Shown here in pieces: positions 54,242 to 63,214 of a stretch of DNA of 64,000 nt. The DNA is taken from the NCBI GenBank assembly GCA_016926855.1, contig JAFGNT010000008.1, forward strand, positions 1 to 64,000, written 5' to 3'. This stretch comes from Methanomicrobiaceae archaeon (GTDB lineage: Archaea > Halobacteriota > Methanomicrobia > Methanomicrobiales > Methanomicrobiaceae). Under the pieces are notes generated by a model that made no database searches, was not told the origin of the DNA, and saw only the letters and a program-made list of their open reading frames with translations. Every line of letters starts with the position of its first letter. The first letter of the stretch is position 1. The position numbers were made by a program, and so were the translations under genes.

Positions 54242-54864
54242 GACTTTTTTCGGTTTTTACCCTCTCTCTGGCCGCTTTCGCGTCTGATACGGGTGCAATC
54301 CTTGCTCTCCTCTGGTGGGCTGCCGTTCCGCCACGGCACGGGAAATCAATTCCGGGACGGGCCACATGTGCGATCTGGATCATGGTTCTGGCAGTTGCCG
54401 CCGGCATTCAGGTCACCGGAGGAAACGGCCTCTCCTATCTGCTCAGGATGACCGCCGTTCTCATCATTGCGGGGTGGGCGTACCGCGGGCAGCGGGGGGG
54501 AGAGGTGCTGGACGTCGCAGTCTGGGCGGGGGGCAGACATGCGGGATTCGAGACTGGTCTTCTGGCGGAGCTTGCCGTGCAGACGCTCAGGCTGATGGAA
54601 CAGGATATCGCGCACATGAAAAACGCCCTCCGCCTGAAGGGGCCGGGCTGGGGTGTGTCTTCCGCCCTGTCCGTCGCGCAGACACTTCTCATCACCCAGC
54701 TGCACCGATCCGAGGATCAGGCTCTTATTCTCGCCCGGCGGGGCTACCGGCACGGAGGAACACTCTGCCCCGCATTCGCCCCGCCATGGACAGATAAAAT
54801 CGCTGCATTGTGTGCATTCTCCATTCTGCTGGTCGCACTTGGTCAGTTCGTGATATTTTTATAG
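54223..54864 (+). CDS. bioN: ECF transporter transmembrane subunit (EcfT-like, BioN)
   Basis: A 213-residue membrane protein with about five hydrophobic segments (FTLSLAAFASDTGAILALLWW, IWIMVLAVAAGI, LLRMTAVLIIAGW, IAALCAFSILLVALGQFVIFL) and the coupling-helix region LMEQDIAHMKNALRLKGPG and LILARRGYRHGG that contacts the ATPases. GGAGG precedes ATG 54223. It completes the biotin ECF transporter with BioY and the two ATPases. Its start overlaps the end of the previous gene. Confidence 0.85.
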   Translation: MQDPRLRLFSVFTLSLAAFASDTGAILALLWWAAVPPRHGKSIPGRATCAIWIMVLAVAAGIQVTGGNGLSYLLRMTAVLIIAGWAYRGQRGGEVLDVAVWAGGRHAGFETGLLAELAVQTLRLMEQDIAHMKNALRLKGPGWGVSSALSVAQTLLITQLHRSEDQALILARRGYRHGGTLCPAFAPPWTDKIAALCAFSILLVALGQFVIFL

Positions 54865-54929
54865 TTATACAGTGAGTTTTCTAAAGGCTTTATCACAAAA
54901 GTTTCCTTCAGCCCTCACAGGTGTTTTCA

Positions 54930-56660
54930 ATGCATTCACTACATTCCGTCCGTATAACCGATACAACGCTGAGGGATGCGCATCAGTCGCTTATTGCAAC
55001 ACGGCTGAAGACGGAGGATATGATTCCGATTGCACGTGCAATCGATAATATCGGATTCTATTCAGTGGAGGCATGGGGCGGCGCGACATTTGACAGCTGC
55101 ATCCGGTTTTTAAACGACGATCCGTGGGAACGGCTCAGATCCCTGCACGGAGAGCTCAAAAAGACCCCCATCCAGATGCTGCTTAGGGGGCAGAACCTCG
55201 TCGGGTACCGGCATTACCCCGACGATGTCGTCGAAAAATTCGTCGAGGCCGCAGCGAAAAACGGCGTATCAATCTTCCGGGTGTTCGATGCCCTCAACGA
55301 CACGAGAAATATGAGAAAGGCGATGGATGTCGTCAAGGATCTCGGGTCGCACCTTCAGGGAACGATCTGCTATACGACAAGCCCTGTCCATTCCGTGGAG
55401 ACTTTCATCGACATGGCCCGCGATCTCTACGCGATGGACTGCGATTCGATCTGCATCAAGGACATGGCCGGCCTGATCATGCCCGAGGCAGCACGCGAAC
55501 TCATCACCGGTATCAAGGAGGAGATGGATATCCTCGTCGACCTCCACAGCCACTCGACGAGCGGCATCTCACCGATGAGTTACCAGGCGGCGATAGAAGC
55601 GGGAGTGGATATCCTTGATACTGCCATGTCGCCCTTCGCCCTCGGAACGTCCCAGCCCCCGACGGAGAGCGTCATTGCCAGCCTGATAGGGACGCCGCGG
55701 GACACCGGAATCGACCTCATGGCACTCCGGGAGGTGAGGAATCTTGTGCGGGAGATGCGCCGGAAGTACGAAGGGCTTATCGATCCCATCTCGGAACGAA
55801 TCGACAGCGATGTTCTTGTCTACCAGCTTCCGGGCGGGATGATATCGAACCTCGTCTCACAGCTCAAAGAACAGGACGCACTGGATAAAATGGAGGCCGT
55901 CCTTGACGAGATCCCGCACGTGCGCGAGGATCTCGGGTATCCCCCGCTCGTTACCCCCACGAGCCAGATTGTCGGCACACAGGCCGTCCTGAACGTGCTC
56001 ATCGGCGGCGAACGATATAAAAACGTGACCAAGGAGGTCAAGGACTACGTGCGGGGACTGTACGGCAGGCCCCCCCGGGCCATTTCCGAGGATATCCGTA
56101 AGCTGATCATCGGCGACGAGGAGCCGTTCACCGGCAGGCCGGCTGACCTCCTCGAACCCATCTATGAAAAGAGCGCGGAAGAGGCGCGAAAAGCGGGGCT
56201 CGTCAGGAAAGACGAGGATATCCTCACCCTCATCCTTTACCCGGCTATTGCGCCCTCGTTTTTGAAAGGGGAACGCCAGCCAGAGAGCCTCCCCAAAAAG
56301 GAGATCCGCTCTTCGGAACCCGCCGGGATGCCCAGCTTCATGGAAGTGGAGGTGGACGGGGAGCTCTTTGGAGTGCGCATCGTGTCCGTTGAAGGGAGCG
56401 CCGTTGTGCAGACCGGGGAAAGGTCGAAGATTCCGCACGAGGATATCGAGGGCGGTATCAAGAGCAACATGCAGGGTATGGTGCTGAAAGTGCTGGTCAG
56501 GCGCGGTGCCGAGGTGAAGAAGGGCGAACAGCTCCTTGTTCTCGAGGCGATGAAGATGGAGAATCCTGTCGTGAGCCCGCGTGACGGCACGGTCGAGGAG
56601 ATCTTTGTAGACGCAGGCGATGTCGTGCAGAACGGAGACGTCCTGCTGGTGATTAAATGA
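54930..56660 (+). CDS. pycB: Pyruvate carboxylase subunit B (carboxyltransferase plus BCCP)
   Basis: A 576-residue protein of the two-subunit archaeal pyruvate carboxylase, making oxaloacetate from pyruvate. The N-terminal TIM barrel has [18 protein letters not shown] and the catalytic lysine region in CIKDMAG, and [17 protein letters not shown]. The C-terminal biotin carboxyl carrier domain has the acceptor lysine in [10 protein letters not shown] near residue 542. The start is ATG 54930 with a TATA-like GGCTTTATCAC (about 54886-54896). It follows the biotin uptake genes. Confidence 0.95.
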   Translation: MHSLHSVRITDTTLRDAHQSLIATRLKTEDMIPIARAIDNIGFYSVEAWGGATFDSCIRFLNDDPWERLRSLHGELKKTPIQMLLRGQNLVGYRHYPDDVVEKFVEAAAKNGVSIFRVFDALNDTRNMRKAMDVVKDLGSHLQGTICYTTSPVHSVETFIDMARDLYAMDCDSICIKDMAGLIMPEAARELITGIKEEMDILVDLHSHSTSGISPMSYQAAIEAGVDILDTAMSPFALGTSQPPTESVIASLIGTPRDTGIDLMALREVRNLVREMRRKYEGLIDPISERIDSDVLVYQLPGGMISNLVSQLKEQDALDKMEAVLDEIPHVREDLGYPPLVTPTSQIVGTQAVLNVLIGGERYKNVTKEVKDYVRGLYGRPPRAISEDIRKLIIGDEEPFTGRPADLLEPIYEKSAEEARKAGLVRKDEDILTLILYPAIAPSFLKGERQPESLPKKEIRSSEPAGMPSFMEVEVDGELFGVRIVSVEGSAVVQTGERSKIPHEDIEGGIKSNMQGMVLKVLVRRGAEVKKGEQLLVLEAMKMENPVVSPRDGTVEEIFVDAGDVVQNGDVLLVIK

Positions 56661-58141
56661 GGTATTTCGAGAAGATACTGATCGCAAACCGCGGCGAGAT
56701 CGCCATCAGGGTCATGAGGGCATGCCGCGAACTCGACATCGAGACGGTGGCGATCTACTCTGACCCCGACAGGAATTCGCTCCACGTGAAATATGCGGAC
56801 GAGGCGTTCAACGTGGGGGAGGCGCACCCCCGGAAGAGCTACCTCAATATGGAGCGCATCATCGATATCGCGGAAAAATCCGGTGTGGAGGCGATCCACC
56901 CGGGGTACGGTTTCCTCGCCGAAAACCACCACTTCGCCCACCTCTGCGAGAGCGAGGGCATCACGTTCATCGGGCCGTCCGCAAAGACTATCGAAGCGAT
57001 GGGGAGCAAACTCGGCAGCAAACACATGATGAAGGAGGCGGGCGTGCCGGTGCTTCCCTACACCCCGGATGGTGTCACGTCCGCCGACGACGCCAAGAAA
57101 ATCGCCGCTGAGATCGGCTACCCGGTCATCGTGAAGGCGAGCTCGGGCGGCGGTGGCATCGGCATGCAGATCGTCGAGTCCGAGGAGGAGCTTGAAGAGG
57201 CGATCTCGAAGGGAATGCGCATTGCGGAGTCGGCCTTCGGGGATGCCACGGTATTTATCGAGAAGTACCTCGTCAAACCCCGGCATATCGAGTTCCAGGT
57301 GCTCGCCGATGCGTACGGCAGCTGCATCCACCTCTTCGACCGCGAGTGCTCGATCCAGCGGCGCCACCAGAAACTTGTCGAAGAGGCGCCCTGCCCGATT
57401 ATGACCCCCGAACTCCGGGAACGGATGGTGGCGTCCGCCCTCACCGTCGCCCGGGTCTCGGAGTACACGAACGCAGGCACGGTGGAATTCCTGTACGCGG
57501 ACGGCGACTACTACTTCATGGAGATGAACACCCGCCTGCAGGTGGAGCACACGGTCACCGAGGCGATCACCGGCATCGACCTCGTACGCCAGCAGATCGC
57601 GATTGCGGCGGGCGAGGAGCTTGCACTCTCGCAGGACGACGTGAGCATCCGGGGCCATGCAATCGAGTGCCGGATCAATGCCGAGGACCCGCTCAACAAC
57701 TTCGCCGCCGACCCGGGCAAGATCGTCCGGTACCGGTCGCCGGGCGGCCCGGGTATCCGCGTCGATTCCGGCATCCACATGGGCTACTCGATTCCCCCCC
57801 ACTACGATTCCATGATCTCCAAGCTCTGCGGCCACGGTGCCGAGAGGATGGAGACGATCGAGAAGATGCGCCGCGCCATCTACGAGTACGTCATCATCGG
57901 AGTGAAGACGACGCTCCCCCTCCATCACGCGATCATGAGCAACTCCCACTTCATCGCGGGGAATACCCACACGCATTTCCTGCAGGAAGAGCACATCCAG
58001 AGGAACCTGAACCGCTTCCTCAGGGAGGAGGAGACCCGGATGAAGACGCTCGCCGCGTCCCTCCGCCAGGGAAAGACTGTCGCGGCCATCTCCGCCGCGG
58101 TCAACGTGTACGTCCGGAAAAACATGGAACGTGACGAATAG
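56657..58141 (+). CDS. pycA: Pyruvate carboxylase subunit A (biotin carboxylase)
   Basis: A 494-residue ATP-grasp enzyme that carboxylates the biotin of PycB. It has [41 protein letters not shown] (glycine loop), [14 protein letters not shown], and [22 protein letters not shown] with the metal and catalytic residues. The 4-bp ATGA overlap with pycB couples the two subunits. The length and motif order are normal. Confidence 0.96.
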   Translation: MRYFEKILIANRGEIAIRVMRACRELDIETVAIYSDPDRNSLHVKYADEAFNVGEAHPRKSYLNMERIIDIAEKSGVEAIHPGYGFLAENHHFAHLCESEGITFIGPSAKTIEAMGSKLGSKHMMKEAGVPVLPYTPDGVTSADDAKKIAAEIGYPVIVKASSGGGGIGMQIVESEEELEEAISKGMRIAESAFGDATVFIEKYLVKPRHIEFQVLADAYGSCIHLFDRECSIQRRHQKLVEEAPCPIMTPELRERMVASALTVARVSEYTNAGTVEFLYADGDYYFMEMNTRLQVEHTVTEAITGIDLVRQQIAIAAGEELALSQDDVSIRGHAIECRINAEDPLNNFAADPGKIVRYRSPGGPGIRVDSGIHMGYSIPPHYDSMISKLCGHGAERMETIEKMRRAIYEYVIIGVKTTLPLHHAIMSNSHFIAGNTHTHFLQEEHIQRNLNRFLREEETRMKTLAASLRQGKTVAAISAAVNVYVRKNMERDE

Positions 58142-58255
58142 GCCCGGGGCAGGCAGGCCGGGGACAGGGCAGAGCGGGGCCGGGACACCCACGCATCAGA
58201 ACATTTATGTCCGTCCCCACCCTTTTTGTAATGCACATTCGTGTGCGCTTTCCGC

Positions 58256-58370
58256 GCTGCGGTGGCCTAGTAGGTTAGGGCGCCAGACTCATAGGGTTTT
58301 TGAGCAAAATAACGGGGCGTCTCTGATCTGAGACATCTGGAGATCGTGGGTTCGGATCCCACCCGCAGCA
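58256..58370 (+). tRNA. tRNA-Met (CAU) with intron at 37/38
   Basis: A full cloverleaf with an intron of 41 nt (58294-58334). The acceptor stem is GCTGCGG/CCGCAGC with discriminator A, anticodon stem CCAGA/TCTGG, anticodon CAT at 58290-58292, T-arm GTGGG-TTCGGAT-CCCAC. CCA is not encoded. A bulge-helix-bulge for the splicing endonuclease is clear: central helix CTCA (58288-58291) with TGAG (58329-58332), 3-nt bulges TAG and ACA. The CCAGA stem rules out the initiator type. An Ile-CAU identity is the alternative to elongator Met. A TATA-like CATTTATG lies at 58202-58209. Confidence 0.9.
58294..58334 (+). other. tRNA-Met intron (41 nt)
   Basis: It begins directly after A37 (58293) and ends before the base 38 A at 58335. 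The bulge-helix-bulge boundary is described with the tRNA. It has no recognisable reading frame. Confidence 0.85.
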
Positions 58371-58681
58371 CTCTTACGCGATTTTGTGTGCTAATTTTGA
58401 AATTGAGCCATTTTTTTTAGATCGTGGTTTTCACGATCGGCTTAAAAAACCGAAAATTTTAGAATTTCCTCAGCACTCTCGCGCTGGTTATTTAGATCCT
58501 GTGCGCGCTGTCCTCATCAAACCTTCCGGCTCAAAAGAACCCGCCATGCCATTTCATGAGTTGTTCTAATCCCGCCTGAGGCTTAATTACGTTTAATACA
58601 GAATCCCTTTCGTTTTTTGCAATTCAAAGCTCTTTATAGGCGTTTTTGAAATTGCAATACTGCATACTCCTTATTAATATT
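58371..58681. other. Intergenic region between tRNA-Met and the first insertion sequence
   Basis: 311 bp without a convincing gene. It contains a T8 run (58411-58418) and a perfect hairpin, GATCGTG-GTTTT-CACGATC (58420-58438), and the 9-bp string CAGCACTCT (58471-58479) that repeats the tRNA 3' end plus flank (58366-58374). G+C falls toward the right end. An open frame from a TTG near 58384 has no family resemblance. Confidence 0.45.
58411..58438 (+). terminator. T8 tract and hairpin after tRNA-Met
   Basis: T8 at 58411-58418 followed by a 7-bp stem with a 5-nt loop (58420-58438). The T-tract alone would suffice for archaeal termination about 40 bp after the tRNA. The hairpin may be part of the terminator or the edge of an inserted element. 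Confidence 0.4.
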
Positions 58682-58687
58682 AGGTGA

Positions 58688-59568
58688 TTAGGTAACATCG
58701 ACCCCTAACACCTTTTCGTGTAGCATCAAATCCACAAGTTCCTCAAATAAATCTTTGCCTCTGTTGTTGTATCTCCACTCCATCTCCTTAATGTAGTAGA
58801 GAAACTTCTGTCTGGAGATTCCATGGTGTTTGATCAACCTCTCTTTAGCAAATGACCAGAATCCCTCAATCCCATTGATGTAGACCTTTCCTTGTTTGAA
58901 CTTGTATCGGTGGTCGATGTTGAGATGCTTGTAGCCACAGAACATGAGAGAATCGTATCCCTTCCACTTGTCGGTGTATACGATAACTTGTCGGTGTATA
59001 CGATAGAACCTCTCCGTACCCGCTTTACGGTCTCGGTCATGAGACTCTCGGCAGAGACATTCTTTACAATGCTCACCGAAACCTTTCCTCCTCGCTCCAG
59101 GATCCCGAATACAATGGTCTTGCCTGCAGCTCCACGGCCTCGATTTCCCTTTCTCTTCCCTCCAAAATATGATTCATCTGCTTCCAATTCTCCTTTCAGG
59201 ACATCATCAGCTATGGCGAGTTTCTCGACAATCACCCTCCGCAGGATGTCGTATGCCCGTAATGTAGTCTTGTAACTCAGATGTACATCCTGAGAGGCTT
59301 TCCTCGCCGAAACAGATAACTCGAATAACTTGATCAGGGAGAGCCACTGTGACGGTGAGATTCTGAGAAGGGAGAACCGGGTTCCCTGGAGTGGCCAATA
59401 ATCTCTCTTGCATCCTTTACATCTCAATCTCCATCTCTGGTAAAAATAGAATTCTGAGGATGAACAAGAGGGACAGGTCGTATTCCCACGTCTCTTCCAG
59501 AGATATTCAAGGGATAATCAGTCCTCAGAAACCAACTTGCCGATCTCCCGGAAATCCATATGATCCAT
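58688..59568 (-). pseudogene. IS1595/ISXO2-like transposase, inactivated
   Basis: Reconstructed from ATG 59568. It starts MDHMDFREIGKLVSED and then meets an in-frame TGA (59518-59520), continues through a C4 zinc ribbon (CPSCSSSEFYF, CKGCKRDYW) and the ISXO2 core LEADESYFGGKRKGNRGRG. After SIVYTDK the frame is lost because a 20-bp segment is duplicated in tandem (58966-59005). The other frame resumes with GYKHLNIDHRYKF and INGIEGFWSFAKERL. Two independent lesions indicate a dead gene. Confidence 0.85.
58966..59005. repeat. Perfect 20-bp tandem duplication in the transposase gene
   Basis: Copies at 58966-58985 and 58986-59005 are identical. Twenty is not a multiple of three, so the second copy shifts the reading frame. 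Removing one copy restores ...SIVYTDKWKGYDSLMFCGYK, the expected family sequence. Confidence 0.95.
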
Positions 59569-60041
59569 GTTCACTTCCTAACTAAAGGTTAGGGGTGGAA
59601 CTTACACAATCACCTTATTTTTTATGCTGACTTCTGGTCCCCACGGGTAGCGTATACAAAGTGATGTAAAATTGAAGAGTCCCTGTATCCACTCTCAATT
59701 GGCAAATGGAGGAATACAGGGCAATGGATCTAAAGGAAGTTGTACGTAATTACCTTACCGCTGATGAAGACGGCATGAAACAACTCCTCACCTGGTTCTT
59801 AAACGAGGTGCTGCAGGAGGAGGCAAATCAGCAGGCCGGAGCAGGGAGATACCGGAGGACCAGTTCAAGGAGAACCTATCGGAACGGTCATCGGGACAGG
59901 ACATTAAAATCACGATATGGGGAACTTGTCCTCAACAAACCTCAATTACGGGATCTACCATTTCAGACGAAAGTATTCGAGCGATACTCCCGGATCGAGA
60001 AGGCACTGGAGAATGCGATTCTCGAATCATATCTGCAAGGA

Positions 60042-60073
60042 CGTTCGTCGAGAAAATCTCTGATTTTCGCTGA
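60042..60073 (+). repeat. 32-bp insertion with hairpin in IS256 transposase
   Basis: Comparison with the expected reading LQG-VSTRKI shows 32 surplus bases. They contain the stem-loop GAAAATC-TCT-GATTTTC (60052-60068), a 7-bp stem with a 3-nt loop. The encoded RSSRK resembles VSTRK, so a diverged partial duplication is an alternative origin. Confidence 0.6.
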
Positions 60074-60781
60074 GTGTCAACTCGAAAGATACAGGAGATC
60101 GTAGCGCATCTCGGGATCGAGCAGATATCTCCCTCCTATGTCTCGAAGATCGCCGCTGACCTGGACCAGACAGTTCATCACTTCTTCTCCCGGCCGGTGG
60201 ATACCTCCATCCCCTATCTCTTCGTCGATGCATCCTATTTCAAAATCAGAGACGGAGTACGGTATGTCAACAAGGCGCTCCTGGTGATTGCCGGAATACG
60301 GAGTGACGGATTCAGGGAGATCCTCAGTGCCAGGATCGCTGATTGCGAGGATGAACTGACCTGGGAGGATATGTTCTCGGACCTCAAGGAAAGAGGACTG
60401 ACAAAAGCGGATCTGGTCATATCTGACGGCCACCGGGGCATTCAGGCTGCAGCTGAAAAGGCATTCCATGGATCCAGCTGGCAGATGTGCCAGGTCCATT
60501 TCATCCGGGCGGTCCTCCGCAAACTCCCCAGGAAATTCCATAAAGAGATCGCACAACTCATCAAGGAATCTCTTGCCGATCATCGGAGACTCCAGGAATG
60601 TGCCGATGAACTCGATAGCAGAGGATTCCCCAGAGCTGCCGATACCGTGGAACGATTCATCCCCGGATTGCTGAATTATCGAAGTGCTCCCCAGGAGCAT
60701 TGGCGGAGAATCCGTACTACCAATCTCCTCGAACGAATCAACAAGGAACTGAAACGAAGATCCCGACCAATCGGAGCATTC

Positions 60782-60836
60782 CACACCTTTCCTTTGGAAA
60801 GGTGTTCTAACACCGCTTCAAAGAAGTGGTGTGTTC
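60782..60836 (+). repeat. 55-bp double-hairpin insertion in IS256 transposase
   Basis: Inserted between codons for GAF and PND and flanked by TTC on both sides. Hairpin 1: stem ACACCTTTCC (60783-60792) with GGAAAGGTGT (60796-60805), loop TTT. Hairpin 2: ACACCGCTTC (60810-60819) with GAAGTGGTGT (60823-60832), loop AAA, one G-T pair. Both start ACACC and end GGTGT, separated by four bases. This looks like a small palindromic mobile element. Confidence 0.7.
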
Positions 60837-60987
60837 CCGAATGACAATTCACTCCTCCGTCTCGCGGGAGCCATATTGATGGATATCAATGAGGAGTGGA
60901 TCACAGGGCGGAAGTATTTATCTGGATCAGAGGTGATGGTATGTCAGGATACGAGGGCAGAATTTACAGCAGATTAGGTACACTGCC

Positions 60988-61365
60988 TTTTTTACTAGAA
61001 TAATAGCGTATCTGATAGATATCGCTATATTATTTATAATTGGAATATTTATTAACACAATTATTCTTAGAAACGATGATTATAGCATTAACATGTACGT
61101 GCAATATATGCTATATTTCTCTTATTTCATTGGAATGGAACTTAGTTCTCTTCAGGCAACGATAGGAAAATTTCTGATGGGTTTGATTACTATTGATACA
61201 TATGAAAAACGAATTTCATCCAAAAAAGCTTTAATCAGGGGGATAATAAAGGTCCCGCTATTCCCATTTTTTATGTTGATTCTCACTATTCCATTCACTG
61301 AAAAAAGGCAGGCAATACATGATATGATCGCCAAGACCATCGTTATAAAAAAAGAATACTTATAG
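60988..61365 (+). pseudogene. RDD-family membrane protein, 5' end removed by the IS
   Basis: The reading frame emerges directly from the right end of the IS256 element with FFTRIIAYLIDIAILFIIGIF, the first helix of an RDD domain, and continues through SLQATIGKFLMGLITIDTYEKR and TEKRQAIHDMIAKTIVI, the typical RDD ending. There is no start codon before the first helix, only an internal ATG at 61093. The stretch is much richer in A+T than the rest of the window, a sign of foreign origin. Confidence 0.75.
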
Positions 61366-61498
61366 ATTTTTTTGGGAATATTCAACCCTGAATGACAATT
61401 AGAACCAGCTTCTTGAAGGGCGGCAAAAGACCAATCTTACACGTAAAGTAAAACAACAACACTAATTATTTTCCCCCCGCATTCACCTTCAGGAACGG

Positions 61499-62542
61499 AT
61501 GGTGATGACTGCGAAAGGAGGGGGTGCGTGGGCCGACCCCGATGTGACGGGAGAACTTCCAACAGTTCTCAGGGAACGGCTAAAAAGCCTGGATACACAA
61601 ATCAAACCCCATTCCGCTGTTGAAGATGTAAAGGCGCTCCGTTTCCAGCGACTCCACCGCCTGTACACTGCTGCAGCGATCTTCTTTGGGACAATGGCCG
61701 TCGTACTCGTTATTGCGCAGGTTTCGGAAATACTGAGCGGGATTTGGCCGCTTTACACCGAGTTGGCGGCTGTAATTTGTGTCTTGATAATAATACTAGC
61801 AGGGAAAATCTCAGGCGTTCACGAGAAATGGCTTGTCTCCCGCCACAAGGCTGAGAGGCTGAACATGCTTTTCTACCGGTGCCTGATCGACAGTCTCCCC
61901 AACAAGCAGATCGAGAGTGAGATCAATGCCATCCATTCTGTCGATAAGATTGGTGATATTTGGGAATGGATCCAGCAACGCGGGATCATGTGGAATCCTC
62001 CTGCAGACCCGACAGCAAAGGGCGTCTGCACTATTGTCACTTATTATCTCAGGACACGTCTTACCGATCAGATAGGATATTTTTCCCAAAGGAAAGTTGA
62101 GATCGAACGGTCGGACAAGTGGACGCGTCTCTTCCCAGCAGCCTTCTTCTTTTTTTCTCTCGGAGCAGCAATACTCCACATCCTCATCGATCTTACTATG
62201 ACGGAGGGGACAGACCCCCATCTTTCGTCCGGAGCGAGGATAGGAGTCATTCTCGTCGTCTGTGCTGCAGCACTTCCGGCAATAGGGGCAGGAATGCGAA
62301 CGTTCCGTGGAGCGAATGAGTTCGCCAGAAACAGGGTCCGTTACAGGCTCATTCTCGACCAATTGAAGACTAGAGATGCCTCTATTCGCTCTTTACGAAA
62401 AGAACATTGTATGACCAGAGAGAGAGATGACACAAGCGTCGTTCCCGCACTGATTGAAGAAATGCATGCTTCCGAGGAAATCCTCGAGTACGAACACCAG
62501 GAGTGGCTACGCCTGATGACGGATACTGAATGGTTCGGGTGA
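61499..62542 (+). CDS. Four-span membrane protein resembling SLATT/DUF4231 effectors
   Basis: A 347-residue protein in two similar halves. Half one has helices at about 56-76 and 84-104 followed by HEKWLVSRHKAERLNMLFYR. Half two has helices at about 211-232 and 246-266 followed by RTFRGANEFARNRVRYRLILDQL. Paired helices with a following charged helix are typical of SLATT/DUF4231 domains, predicted pore-forming effectors of defence and conflict systems. The family call is an inference. A TATA-like ACTAATTATTTT (61461-61472) predicts a leaderless start at 61499. PrsW gene follows 3 bp later. Confidence 0.6.
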   Translation: MVMTAKGGGAWADPDVTGELPTVLRERLKSLDTQIKPHSAVEDVKALRFQRLHRLYTAAAIFFGTMAVVLVIAQVSEILSGIWPLYTELAAVICVLIIILAGKISGVHEKWLVSRHKAERLNMLFYRCLIDSLPNKQIESEINAIHSVDKIGDIWEWIQQRGIMWNPPADPTAKGVCTIVTYYLRTRLTDQIGYFSQRKVEIERSDKWTRLFPAAFFFFSLGAAILHILIDLTMTEGTDPHLSSGARIGVILVVCAAALPAIGAGMRTFRGANEFARNRVRYRLILDQLKTRDASIRSLRKEHCMTRERDDTSVVPALIEEMHASEEILEYEHQEWLRLMTDTEWFG

Positions 62543-62545
62543 GAG

Positions 62546-63214
62546 ATGGCCGAATGGATGTACATTCTTCTGCTTGCGGTCCCCCCGGGCCTCTTCTGGC
62601 TGTGGTTCTTCTACAGAAAGGATCGTTTTCGGCCTGAACCTCTCCGGATTGTTGCGGGGACCTTTCTGCTGGGAATGGTTGCAATCATTCCAGCGGCAGC
62701 AATCGAGATTCTGTTCCGGGAATTTCTTACCAAGGCAGAGCTAGCCGTTCTCGTAGCCCCGCCAATAGAGGAATGCGTAAAAATGGCTGCAGTTCTCATC
62801 TTCGCTTATCGCCATGCGGCATTCGACGAACCAGTCGATGGAATCGTCTATGCAGTTGCCGCAGCCCTTGGGTTTGCAACAGTCGAGGATGCTTTATATA
62901 TATCCGCCTCCTTTGCCGAATCGGCTGCTGGTGGAATCGCAGTTGCTGTCCTGCGTGGGCTCCTGAGTATGCCAGGCCACGCTCTCTGGGCAGCAATATG
63001 GGGATATGCACTAGGTCTGGTTAGGTTTGCGGACGGGAAGCATGCCGTCCGGACAGTTGGGCTATCGCTTCTCCTTGCAATAGCGCTTCACGCGCAGTTT
63101 AATTTTCTTCTTCTCAACGACTGGTGGGGCTTTGCTCTCGTTGTCCTCGTCGCAGTTCCGCTGACATGGGCCCTTGTTTCACAACGAATCGAGAGAGCCC
63201 TTATGGTCGAATAA
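62546..63214 (+). CDS. PrsW-family intramembrane metalloprotease
   Basis: A 222-residue protein with about seven hydrophobic segments. The family residues are present: APPIEECVKM (EExxK, residues 75-79), GFATVEDALY (E114, D115), GHALWA (H145) and LHAQFNFLL (H182, N186). These are the proposed metal-binding and catalytic positions of PrsW proteases, which cleave membrane-bound regulators. It starts 3 bp after the four-span protein, so the two are co-transcribed and the neighbour is a plausible substrate. Confidence 0.87.
   Translation: MAEWMYILLLAVPPGLFWLWFFYRKDRFRPEPLRIVAGTFLLGMVAIIPAAAIEILFREFLTKAELAVLVAPPIEECVKMAAVLIFAYRHAAFDEPVDGIVYAVAAALGFATVEDALYISASFAESAAGGIAVAVLRGLLSMPGHALWAAIWGYALGLVRFADGKHAVRTVGLSLLLAIALHAQFNFLLLNDWWGFALVVLVAVPLTWALVSQRIERALMVE

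Larger units (their letters stand above)
58682..59615 (-). mobile_element. IS1595 (ISXO2-like) insertion sequence, decayed
   Basis: A 934-bp element bounded by imperfect terminal inverted repeats, both starting AGGTGATT and both carrying ACCCCTAAC about 20 bp inward (left end from 58682, right end at 59615 on the opposite strand). It contains one transposase pseudogene. No clear 8-bp target duplication is visible at the flanks, which are AT-rich. Confidence 0.8.
59706..60977 (+). pseudogene. IS256-type (mutator family) transposase, disrupted by two insertions
   Basis: The N-terminal part (MDLKEVVRNYLTADEDGMKQLLTWFLNEVLQEEANQQAG, ESYLQG) breaks at 60042, where 32 extra bases separate LQG from VSTRKIQEIVAHLG. 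The second part has the DDE core (YLFVDASYFKIRDGVRYVNK, LVISDGHRGI, MCQVHFIRAVLRKL, RTTNLLERINKELKRRSRPIGAF) and is broken again at 60782 by 55 extra bases, after which PNDNSLLRLAGAILMDINEEWITGRKYL continues in another frame. Both insertions are hairpin-forming. Confidence 0.85.
59645..60987 (+). mobile_element. IS256-family insertion sequence, decayed
   Basis: About 1.34 kb. The left terminal repeat (59645-59674, starting GGGTAGCGTATACAAAG) aligns imperfectly with the reverse complement of the right end (60961-60987, AATTTACA...GTACACTGCC). It carries one transposase pseudogene. It lies only 29 bp from the IS1595-type element, and its right end abuts the truncated RDD gene. Confidence 0.75.

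Noticed and set aside
56237-58192. Open frame of 651 codons antisense to pycA
   Set aside because: Antisense shadow of pycA; it is arginine/histidine-rich without motifs, while the plus strand encodes a complete biotin carboxylase.
58366-58479. CAGCACTCT direct repeat as attachment sites of an integrated element
   Set aside because: Nine bases 105 bp apart, with no integrase between them; too short to claim attL/attR.
58384-58569. Open frame from a TTG codon after the tRNA
   Set aside because: No ribosome-binding site, no ATG or GTG start, and a hairpin and T-tract cross it.
60941-61003. ATG with GAGGTG upstream as the start of an intact RDD gene
   Set aside because: It lies inside the IS256 right end and is out of frame with the RDD domain unless the T6 run were one base longer; kept as a finding to check, not as a gene.
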